A stretch of DNA of 64,000 nt, taken from positions 744,001-808,000 of the forward strand of contig JBCAQO010000012.1 in assembly GCA_039111635.1 (NCBI GenBank), given 5' to 3'. A program made the position numbers and the translations under genes. This DNA comes from Heterobasidion occidentale (taxonomy: Eukaryota; Basidiomycota; Agaricomycetes; Russulales; Bondarzewiaceae). The notes below the pieces were generated by a model. It made no database searches and had not been told where the DNA came from. It saw only the letters and a program-made list of their open reading frames with translations. Below are positions 44,701-53,995 of the stretch, piece after piece. Each line of letters opens with the position of its first letter. Within the stretch, counting starts at the first letter, position 1.

Positions 44701-46941
44701 GCCTCTAGTGCAATTATTTCGAAAATACCAGTCCCGGCAAATGTATTCGGGGATGACCTCTGAGCCGTTGGTATACTGACCGCGGCGGGGACCACCAACC
44801 ACACCTGCGTCTCCCTTATCTAGATTTGTGGCCCGCTGCGTAGAGACGATCGCCGCATTCTATCCAGGATCAGCTACTCAGCTCACACAGAAAGCGACGC
44901 AGAAGACCTACACCTCCACCCACGGCGCCCACAACCTCCCGAGCCGCCCGGCCGTACGACGCTACCGGCGACGCCGCCAAGGACGCGGGCACGTCGATAT
45001 CCGCGATGCTCGAGTCGCTCGCGGACGAGCCTTCCGACGACAGATCGGGCACCTGCTCGCGCGGAGGCGGCGCGGGGAGCTACGTGCCGCATGTCGTGAG
45101 TCGCGTGCGCGCAAGAAGTGGAAGCCGTCACATCAAGTCAGCAAGCTCGTCAGTCTCGGCACGTGGAGGAGAGGGGAGGGGCGAGGAGAACGAGAACGAG
45201 AACGAGAAAAAGGAAGAGAAAGAAGAAAAGAAGAGGGAAGAGCCGGCGTACATTTGTAGGCACGCCCGAGCCGACACCCCCAGAGATTGTCGCGTCGCGT
45301 GGCCGAAGGCCGCGTTCTCTCCTCTGAGGTGCAGCGCCACCCTCCGTCTTCGTGTACGGCACGATCGTCTCCGGGACCAGTTCACCAGGATTAGGCGCCA
45401 TGAATGCATGTCGAGGAGCGAGGTTCTGGAACCGCGGCGGCACGGCGACCTGCGGTGGCATCCGTCCGTCCTGCAAACGCCGGCCGTCGTCAACGAGCCA
45501 TTTAAAAGATCAAAGACGGAGGGGGTCTCACGTGGAGGGGGTACGCGTTGGTGTAAGCTTGCCCATAGCCACGTCCATGGGCCTGGACGTTTTGGAGCGG
45601 AGGACGATCGCGGTTCGACGCGTAAGCGGGCGCGGAGGGGGTCCCTCGGGGCAGTCTGATGACAGGGACATTCCCCTCCTGATGAATAGGAGAGGGAGGT
45701 CTCAAGGACGTGACACACAGATTATCGGGTTGTTGGGTATAGATGTTGCGGATGTTGGGGCCTGGAAGCCCTGGCGGACCGTATTGTGGAAGCTGCGGCT
45801 GAACAGGAACACGTATAGGCGCATACACCCAGGATGAGCGGCGCCGAACGGACTCTCCGCCAATAGGACGTACCTGTTGGAAAGGCGGCTGTTGCGGTGG
45901 CTGTTGCCGTTGGGATTGCGGTTGTTGTTGGGGATGCCGCCGCTGGTCCGGTTGAGGATGACCCCCTTGACCAGGATCTACATGTAAATATTTACACCTT
46001 TCCCACCTATGCACTGACCGCGGGCATAGTGCGGACATATGTCTCCTGGGCGCAGGGACTGCCTCGAGGGCTGCAGATCACGCGCAATGAACGATCGGCG
46101 GAGGATAGCGGCCGAAAACGGGGGCGACGCACCTTAGGACCGAGCATGACGTTCCCAGAGGAGGGGGGGGAGTCTTCGGGCGGGTATGGGCCGCGGTCTT
46201 GGGATACCTGCGATATAAGAAACAGAGCAACGCTGCGCATCAGCACCGTTCGGGCGACTCGCAGGCAGAATGCAAGGAAGCGTCGCAGCTGAAGCGCCGA
46301 AGGCCAAGAAATAGAAATAGAGACTATAAACAATAAAAATAGACAGGATGAAACATCGGGTCACGCGCGGGTCACCAGCTCGACGCCCTGTTTCTAAGTG
46401 ATAGCTAGACGCCCCCTGGCTCTACATACCGTCAAAGGAGGTGAAAAAGGACATCCCACATCCGCCTATGTGCTGGATCTTCATTCCGACTCCTTGACAG
46501 GCAGACAGCGATGGCTGCGCATGTCCCTCTCCCCTGCATTTTTAACTCATTTGGGGGAGGTGACTCCACGGGAAACGACAACTCTACGCATCCCGCTCTT
46601 AGTTACTAGTAAAGGGGAGAATCTGCTGCGGCGCATGGATCGACCAGAGGGGCAGAGTTGCCACCTGTCCTAGGTGGTTGCCGCAGTCAAAAAGGATGCC
46701 GCCTGTCGGCGGATGAAGCACTGGGCACCCCGACAACCCCCCCTCTTGCACCCCCCTTTTTTTCTTGTGATGAACATATGCGCTCCTCAGAACTTTAGGG
46801 AGGACAGATGCAGACGCAAAAGCGCGACGGGGATATTCAAGAACTTGGCCTGAAAGATATTCTTACCGTATCCTGAGCAGTGCGGGCGACCGTGGGCCCG
46901 TCTGCATCTACACGCGGATGTGGTTTTGATGAGTGAGACAT
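41731..46941 (-). CDS. CCCH zinc finger-RRM-RBR E3 ubiquitin ligase
   Basis: Predicted RNA-binding RBR ligase. In order: exon at 46941-46867 (MSHSSKPHPRVDADG; assignment tentative, next intron ~660 nt), exon VSQDRGPYPPEDSPPSS, then CCCH-1 CPHYARGQC..WERCKYLH (C-x7-C-x5-C-x3-H). A Pro/Gln-rich exon follows, then one with LSSEGSSASDSSIADIDVP. CCCH-2 is CRDWYFRNNCTRGAQCRWRH and CCCH-3 is CWEWNRTRTCKDGPQCRWAH. The long last exon has RRM-like WIAIANIPTRVGRPDLERLL, a helical region, RING1 CPVCFEEATTPISLQCGHTW, IBR CPNCVCRICPHCHVEYHEG and RING2 CPGCKALIEKADGCHHMTC, whose Cys before HHM is the expected thioester residue. It ends VHGSIGL at 41731. CCCH-1 is split by a one-base frame break at about 46004-46010. 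The layout resembles the RRM-RBR tail of plant DEAH11-type proteins, without a helicase. Confidence 0.82.
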
Positions 46942-48426
46942 GGTGGGCATCTTTAGGTGGTAGAGAATTCGTGAGTGACGAAGACACACGGATTCGGATG
47001 CGACGTACATCTGGAGGGGGAGCAACATGGAGTCGGGGACAGGGCCAATTTTTGCAGTGGCCCTCGATGAAGTTGACGCATATTTCCCTCGGGTTGATGT
47101 TGGGTGATGGGATGTGGGCGGACTACGACAGTCGGCGAGAAGGAAGCTGATGAGAAAACTGATAGGATTAAGACGAGAATAGAGACGGACTTTTGGAGCG
47201 AGTTGGCGATTATGCCCCTTCTGAATTGAAGGTGGCCCAGCCATTTATGGTGAGAAGCTGAGGTGCAGTATGGCGAAATCGCTTGGTAAGAATGGATCTG
47301 GATGGCGAAAGATGGATGGGATGCGGAGTCAGTGCAGAGCAAGGAGGACAGAGGGAAAGGGGGAGAAGGGAAGGGGCTGGCGTCATCACTCACGATCGGA
47401 GTCGGAGAGACAGTCTGAGTGAAAGGGCGTCGAAGCGAGAGCGGTCTTGGAACACGCCTTATGTATGTGAGAATATCTGGAGATCCCAGACACCCGTGCC
47501 TCGGAAACCCAGTGGCACCCGCTCCCTTCTGTGGTATAGGCTCTGGGGTGGATCAGCGGCTATCGGCGGACTTGGATTTGGACAAAAACGTGGACCGCTC
47601 AGGAGTCTGGCAGGAAGAGAGGCGAGTTTATGGCGAGGCAGAAGAGGTCGCTGTTGAGCATATATGGTAGACGCTCGTCGCCCAGCCAGTCGTCGTCGGT
47701 CGTCTCGAGTCAACCCCGCCGGTTCGCTCCCGCCACCCTTGCTATCCCCTTTACGTAATACCTACCTCCGCACCTCCCCGAGTCTGAAGCTTGTTGGGCA
47801 CCCGCGCTTCTCGAATACATACACCGTACACCGCCACCCATACTTGTGTACGCAATACAACACTTGCTCGCATTGGACGGCAGAAGCGCCCTGATCTTCG
47901 ACTTCGGTGCTGTCCCGGCAGAGTATATTACAGTAATCGTCTTCGGGTCGTGTTCAGATGATTCTGACCAACCCTGCCAACCCTCGCCTGAGGGTCTAGA
48001 GTCTCTATTATTCCACGCATCCGGCATGTGCCAGAGCCTAGAACACACGACTCTATACGGCGAACAAAAGAGCTTCCCGTGGTAATCTCGTGGCTGGAGA
48101 TCGATTGTGCAGCATGCACTATTAGCATGCAGCGCACGATTCATCTGATAAGATAAGATAAGATAATCGTGGGCATGACTTGCGGCGGTCCCCGCGTCCT
48201 TGGCCGTAACGTCGAGTGAGCCTCTCTCGTACAATTTGCTTTGGCGCCTCACGTTCCGGCTGCATCGCCTCCATGCAACTGACCTCATAACACTTGTTTC
48301 TCTGACCATCTGCGCCTCTATCCTTCCTCTTTTGAATCTCGTCTTTGTCTCCACCTCGCCTCGCATTATACTAGACCCCGGGACTCCGACTCGTCACGAC
48401 TTTTGAAACGAGCCACCCGATACCCC
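46942..48426. promoter_or_regulatory. 1.5-kb region between divergent genes
   Basis: Lies between the RBR gene (minus) and the ornithine carrier (plus) and should hold both promoters. A 218-codon minus frame (48366-47710) is open but has no recognisable domain, crosses the GATA cluster and is not called. GATA sites are listed separately. Confidence 0.45.
48147..48166 (+). promoter_or_regulatory. Four perfect tandem GATAA sites
   Basis: GATAA repeated four times without spacing, about 260 bp upstream of the ornithine carrier start. Fungal GATA factors bind WGATAR and control nitrogen and iron genes. Head-to-tail spacing of 5 bp would not let four factors bind at once, so the run may also be a simple microsatellite. 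Confidence 0.6.
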
Positions 48427-49782
48427 ATGGAGACCGCCCCAGACGCATTGAACCCAGCCGTCGCAAATGACAGAGGCTCACCCGCCGAGCGCGCAGCGAA
48501 GGACATCGCTTTCGGAAGCGTGAGTCAGTCGCGCGACCCCCTCGTCTCTCCGGGGGGACCCTCACTCACTCACTTCTCGTGCGGAACATGCCAGGTCGCG
48601 GGAATGGCCTCGAAGGTGTTCGAGCACCCGTTTGACCTCACCAAAGTGCGCCTGCAGGCCCAGGTCCTCGACTCCGCCGCGCGCTTCAGCGGCCCGCTCG
48701 ACTGCCTTGCGCAGACGTATAACAAGGAAGGCATGCGGGGGCTCTATCGCGTGCGTCCCTTCACCTTTTACCCTCCTCCACCCTCATGCACCGCCCTCCA
48801 CGCTCCCGCCGCTCCGCGAAGCAATGAAAATTTGCCCACGAGCGCGCGTGGTGGCGTTTGATCCGGCGCGAAGCACCATGATTAACGTCACTGTGCCGCG
48901 CAGGGTCTCCCGGCGCCCATCGTCGGCGCCATGGCCGAAAACGCGTCCCTCTTCCTCGCGTACGGCGAGCTGCAGAACGCCGTGCGCGCGCTCAGCGGGC
49001 TCGCGCCGACACACGCGCTCTCCCTCCCGCAGCTCGCCCTCGCGGCTGGCGGCGCGGGCGCCATCACTAGCTTCCTCCTGTGCGTCCCCGTCCCTGCCCC
49101 CGCGCTCTGATGGCGCCTTTCGCGCGGTCCGTGTTCGTGCTCACGCGCAGGGCCCCCGCACTGCAGGACGCCGATAGAGCTCGTCAAGTGCAAGATGCAG
49201 GTCCAGATGCTCGTCTCCGCGCCCTCTGCGCCCGGCGCCGCCTCCGTGCGCTCCCTCCCCGGCCCGCTCGCTATCGTCGCGCACACTTTCCGCACGACGG
49301 GCCTCCGCGGGTTCTGGCTCGGCCACACCGGCACGCTCATCCGCGAGACGGGCGGCTCCGCCGCGTGGTTCTCCACCAAAGAATTCGTCGCCTCCCTCCT
49401 CCTCGCGCGGCACCCGCAGCCCTACTCACCCTCCTCCTCGAATGATTCATATGGCACGCAAGCAGCCACCCGCCCGCGCGAGCTCGCGTCCTGGGAGAGC
49501 GCACTGAGCGGCGCGTGCGCGGGCGCGTCGTACAACCTTGCGCTCTTCCCCGCGGACACCGTCAAGAGCACGATGCAGACCGAGGCCGAGCTCCGCCCCG
49601 GGTCCACCACCAGCAGCGCCGGCGGCGGGCGGCGCTCGTTCTGGGGCGTCGGGCGTGAGATGTACCGCGCGCAGGGGATCCGCGGGCTCTACGCCGGCTG
49701 CGGCATCACCGTCGCGCGCTCGATACCCAGCAGCGCGGTGATATTCTGGATATATGATGGGTTGAAGGCGCGGTATGGCTAG
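48427..49782 (+). CDS. ORT1: Mitochondrial ornithine/arginine carrier
   Basis: SLC25-family inner-membrane carrier of the Ort1/ARG-13 type, exporting ornithine for cytosolic arginine synthesis. Start ATG 48427 (CCCCATGG; METAPDALNPAV). Four coding exons joined in phase: AFGS|VAGMASKVFEHPFDLTKVRL, GLPAPIVGAMAENASLF, then LTPIELVKCKMQVQML. Three carrier signatures P-x-[DE]-x-x-[KR] are seen: PFDLTK, PIELVK and PADTVK. The third repeat has ALSGACAGASYNLALFPADT, typical of fungal Arg13, and the end is IPSSAVIFWIYDGLKARYG at 49782. Length (~300 aa) fits the family and no damage is seen. The GATAA run upstream fits nitrogen control, but this is inference. Confidence 0.9.
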
Positions 49783-50059
49783 AACGGGCGGGTCGACGGG
49801 CGGATGGATGTGCGGGCGAGAGATTTGCTTGCGGGCGAGGACAATTTGCAAGTGTTGGTGCCATTGGGGCATTCATGGATATATTATGCTAGATGGATGA
49901 GGGCGTTGTAGATCGACTTTGATGTCGGTGCGCTTTTCTGTAGATTTCATAGCGACTGCGCTCGACTGCTCGACGAATCGTCGATCAATGTTGCGATGTC
50001 GGGGGATGGCATTGTTGGTGCTGAAATGGTCATATCGAATAAAACAAGATGCTTATCAT
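49783..50059. other. Short gap before the first tRNA
   Basis: 3' region of the carrier gene and 5' flank of the tRNA; nothing else is seen. Confidence 0.4.
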
Positions 50060-50143
50060 GGCCGCCTGGCGAAATGGCATCGCGTCTGACTACGATTTGT
50101 AATCATAATCAGGAGATTGCAGGTTCGACCCCTGCGGTGGTCA
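50060..50143 (+). tRNA. tRNA-Arg(ACG) with 12-nt intron, copy 1
   Basis: Acceptor GGCCGCC (50060-50066) pairs with GGTGGTC (50136-50142) with two G-U pairs; discriminator A. D stem GCGA/TCGC, anticodon stem TCTGA/TCAGG, variable AGATT, T stem GCAGG/CCTGC with loop TTCGACC. The anticodon loop is 19 nt; placing a 12-nt intron after position 37 (50096-50107) leaves the loop CTACGAA and anticodon ACG, read as ICG for Arg. The sequence around CTGACTACGA is as in yeast tRNA-Arg(ACG). Surrounded on the 3' side by CpG-depleted DNA. Confidence 0.95.
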
Positions 50144-50967
50144 TTTGCCTACAGTTCCATTTTTTCTGCCAGCACCTAGAGCAATGGATCCTCTGAAACT
50201 CTATGTTGATATGTGCAGTCATTTTTATACTTGTCCTCCAGTCTTATATGATATTGCAAGATCTATTACCAACAGTCTATAAGCCACTGCTAATAGCTGG
50301 TCCTAAGCATATTCTATAAGCTATAGATACTACTCTTGCATTGCAAGCAGGTAACACATAGATGATGAGTGCAATCCAGAATTACTGGAGAGCAAGCAGT
50401 GGTGCAGGGCCATAGCTCTCTATAATCTTATGCTTGTTAAATCAGGCATGTCAGAAAGACTAAGAAAAGTTGGACACTTAAAGCAGGAAATAGTATCAAC
50501 ATAGGCTTTGATATTCTGCACTGTCATCCCTAGGCTTGTGTGGGACTGGGACAAATATTGTAGTGGGTATGTCTATGTTGGCACAACATCCTTGTACACT
50601 ATGTTTGTTTCCACCTTAATATAGACCTCCTCTAAGTAAGTTCTCTAGTCTCTCTGTTCTACTATATATCTGAATGGCAAGGGCATGCCTGTTTGATAGA
50701 CAGGCTCTTTTGGTATGATTGGATTGAGACTTTGAGTAGCATACTCATCAGATAGGTTTTTTGTATTGTGCATGGTACAAGCTATCCTATTGTAGATTTC
50801 AAAAATATATCTTATTCGCATATTAGAGGCTTTGACAAAACCTTGGAGTTGTACAATTATAGATGCTGATGTTATTGAAGAATGAAATGTTTGACAGAGG
50901 CAAGGTGCTGCTGACACAGTCAGCACCTTCCAAGTGCTCATATTAAAGCAAACAAGACTCTTACCAT
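50144..50967. repeat. CpG-depleted AT-rich block, part of a direct repeat
   Basis: In about 820 bp only one CG dinucleotide is seen (near 50817), although flanking genes are CG-rich. Its first ~200 bp match the sequence after the second tRNA (51052-51280). A minus-strand frame of 98 codons (50941-50645; ...LSDEYATQSLNPIIPKEP...) is open and protein-like but unrecognised; it may be a transposon remnant. Confidence 0.8.
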
Positions 50968-51051
50968 GGCCGCCTGGCGAAATGGCATCGCGTCTGACTA
51001 CGATTTGTAATCACAATCAGGAGATTGCAGGTTCGACCCCTGCGGTGGTCA
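50968..51051 (+). tRNA. tRNA-Arg(ACG) with 12-nt intron, copy 2
   Basis: Identical to copy 1 in every mature position; the only change is T to C at the next-to-last intron base (51014). Same arms, same ACG anticodon, intron 51004-51015. Both copies should be expressed and need the splicing endonuclease. Confidence 0.95.
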
Positions 51052-51311
51052 TCCTTTGACGACAGTTCCACTTTTTTGCTAGTACCTGGAGCAACAGATC
51101 CTCTGAAACTATACGTTAATATGTGCAATCATTTCAGATACTTGTCCTCCGGTCTTGTACGACATAGCGAGACTTTTGACTAACAGTCCACAAACCGCCG
51201 CTAACAGCTGGCCCTAAGCATGCTCTATCTACACACACTACTCTCGCATTGCAAGCAGATCATTTATGAATAACAATCCAGAAGTAGCATACAAAGTTTG
51301 AGTAGAGAGGG
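51052..51311. repeat. Less-decayed second repeat flank
   Basis: Matches 50144-50340 downstream of tRNA copy 1 but keeps its CpGs. Ends near the RRG7 stop. Confidence 0.7.
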
Positions 51312-52196
51312 TTATTGGATGGAAGAATGCTGAGGGACCCAATTCGCCAGCCTCTGTCCTCTCCACCATAGCGCTGGTCTCCCTCTTCCCAAACCAAACA
51401 GACCTGCATTCGGTTCGGGCAACGTGCGTTCCCAGCGCAACTCCATCTCCCCTCCTAAGATCCCTCGCGTCGACGCGAGCGCGGCGTTCCAGAAGGCCGT
51501 CCCGATCGCGCCCTCGGCCAAAGGAGGGGTCTCGGGACTAGCGTGGGGTCCCGAATCGGCGTCGCGAGGGGAAGGTTCGCGTGGAGAGTGAGGAGGGTCT
51601 GGGGAGGGCAGGTGGAGGAGGTAGAGCGGGACGGTGGAAGACTGGGCGGCGAGAAGGGAAGCGCGGGTGAAGGGGGACTGGGAGATGAGGAGGGCGACGA
51701 CTGGCGTCAGGGGCTCTTCGCGAGGACGCGAGACCTCTTCGGCTGCTGCGATGGCGGGCACCGTTGCAGGATGGGGGCCCCGAGCGCGGGAGCTCTCGGC
51801 GAGGAACTTGTATACGACACCCTCGAGCTCGCGGATGTACCCCGGGCCCATCTTGCGGCTCTCCGCCTTGCACTGCGCGAGGACGCGTATGCGCCTCCTG
51901 CCGGATCCTGCGCACGTACGGGCAGACGTCGATCAGTAGCACCCAAGCCGCGTCCTGCCCGTCCCCGCCAGATCTAACACAGCTGCCGACCTACCATTGT
52001 CGTCGCGCTGCCCTGGCGAGGGGACCCACCACCATCCGACCAGGTCGACCCCGCCGTCCGACTTGCCGCCGACGCGCGTGAGCGACATGGACAGGTTGTC
52101 TTGCAGGATCCGGAGAGACCGGTTTTCAAACGCGGTCCCGCGCGCTACGGTCGATAGATGCGTGGAGACGTAGCGTCGGATGCAGGCGGGGTGCAT
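51312..52196 (-). CDS. RRG7: Required for respiratory growth protein 7 (restriction-endonuclease-like)
   Basis: Fungal mitochondrial protein of the DUF2034/Rrg7 family with a PD-(D/E)XK nuclease-like core; needed for respiratory growth and mtDNA maintenance in yeast. Start ATG 52196; N-terminus YVSTHLSTVARGT is compatible with import. Exon 1 has LTRVGGKSDGGVDLVGWWWV, whose Asp in GGVDLVG is the likely metal ligand. A short intron (donor after GACGACAATG) leads to RIRVLAQCKAESRKMGPGYI, where QCK is the Q-x-K of the core, then RELEGVVYKF and PLTPVVALLISQSPFTRASL. It ends VPQHSSIQ at 51312. Phase matches at the intron and length (~270 aa) is normal. The second tRNA-Arg lies 260 bp past its stop. 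Confidence 0.88.
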
Positions 52197-52361
52197 CGGC
52201 GTCGCCTTGGTCGCTTGCGGGTGCAGCGTGTAAGAGTCCGCGAGAGGCTAACTATAAGCTAGCGGTACTCTCGTGTAGCGGCCATGATATTTCTCACGCG
52301 ATGCGGCCTGTCTCTGTTTACAACTTTGCGTGACGGCTTTGCACTTTTCTTCAGTTTACCG

Positions 52362-52964
52362 ATGTCCTCCTCTGAGACCCCTATCGACTACAGCCTCGAG
52401 TTCGAGCGCGACGCTGACGGCAACCCTGTTGGAGATCAATTCACAGGCTATAAGATGACGGCTCGTGCCAGAGTCTGCCGCGAACAGGTTAGCCTTTCTC
52501 TCGCTGCACTGGCCTGATATGCGTTCTTCAAGAACTTCATCGAAGCCACGAAACACCGAACACCTACTGCCCAACTCCCGGACGACTGCAATGTCAGCCG
52601 AAACAAGGATGCCGATATCCTGCACTTTGGTTTCGCACTCAGTGTCGAGCAGATCATGCGCTACGCCGAAAAACACGACCTCTTCCTGAAGCCCCGGCCC
52701 CTCGATCCAGACCTCCTGTACATCTCTTCCATACCTGGCGTTCGCGTGCACCTGGTGAAAACGTGTAATGCGATGTTGTTCTACCATATGCCATTCACCG
52801 TGACCGGCCAAACGTCCATGCTCGCGCTGTATTCCAACTACACGATGGAAAGGTACCAGCTGTGCGAACAGGACGAGAAGGAGGTGATCGAGATCTCCAG
52901 AAGGAGCTGGGCATCGTCGAGGACCCGATGTGGTACTGGGACAGATGCCACAATCCTTGGTGAG
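52362..52964 (+). CDS. Uncharacterised ~180-aa protein
   Basis: Start ATG 52362 (ACCGATG; MSSSETPIDYSLEFERDADG). The first exon ends at RVCREQ; a ~45-nt intron leads to NFIEATKHRTPTAQLPDD, ILHFGFALSVEQIMRYAEKH, DLFLKPRPLDPDLLYISSI and FTVTGQTSMLALYSNYTM. The last part must shift frame at about 52889-52897 to read ELGIVEDPMWYWDRCHNPW and stop at 52962-52964; the shift equals one missing base. The reading that stays in frame instead runs into unlikely sequence. Soluble, globular-looking, no domain recognised. Starts 165 bp from the divergent RRG7. Confidence 0.68.
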
Positions 52965-53995
52965 CTCTTGCGCATAGTGAGTCTTGTTTCAACATATCTT
53001 GTTCACGCAAAGCAGCCGATGCTGTATGACGATACAATCAGGTCTCCCCCACAGAGTACCTTGCCCTTTGCCCGTGTTATTTATTGTATCCTCTTATTGG
53101 CTTTGCCCCCTCTTACTGTAACTGTGTCGCTATTGCTGCATCGTACACCCAAACACGCGCACCTGTCAGCTTTCACCTCTCACCGTCGCCGTAACGAACT
53201 GCGCGCATGCCGACGCGGCGAGAGATGCTGACGCGGAGACAGACACCGCGACGTCCCTGCCCTCAGCCTCATCGCTCACCGGGGCTCAGCGCACGCTCTG
53301 CAGCGATGTGCCCCACGAGCTCGTCTTCCTCGCACTCTCCTGGCACCCACCGTCCCCTCGCCCGCTTCGCGCGCACAAAAACAAAAGAAGCACGGCCATC
53401 GTCATCGCTCAGCCTCGACAGTCCGATAGAGAACAACGGTTGGTTTTAAGGGCAGGCAGGGACTGATGAGGCTGCGCTGTGGGATGCTTCGAACGTCGGG
53501 TTCGAAGGCGCGCTCCACGCTCGAGCCATGTCGACCGTCAGCTGGGCTCGCACAGCGTCGCCGCGCTCGACTCTCAGGAACCCCCTCCGCGCACGAGCGA
53601 CGAGAGCTCAAATCCACCCGAGCTCCGTGCGCGACGCGTGGCGCGCTCACATGCTCCGGAGGAGGCTGCGGGGGCGCGTGTGCGTTTGCGTGCTCCGCCC
53701 CGCGCGATTCACCACGCTGAGAATGCTCGGGCCAGCGCATCGAGAGCGAGCTAGCGTTCACAGGCGTCCGCCGACGCCAATCGTGCGCGATTCGCACCGC
53801 GCGACGCCGCCCTCTGCTTGGATAAAGAAGACGGATCTCTACATACCGCCGTATGCTGTCTCCTAGCGTCGCTCAGCGCGCTCGCAGAATGGGCATGGCG
53901 TCGTCGAAGACGTGTTCACACCCGGTGCCCCAAAGAGTCGGCAGCACCCCCGGCGGCGGCACCGCCGCCGCCGCCGTTCGTATTAGCTACACGTA
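52965..53995. other. Intergenic region
   Basis: No gene is supported; several GC-driven frames overlap. A GGC/GCC run lies at about 53950-53977. Confidence 0.4.

Noticed and set aside
47710..48366. 218-codon minus frame
   Set aside because: Uninterrupted, but no recognisable motif, crosses the promoter and GATAA run of the carrier gene; kept only as a remote possibility.
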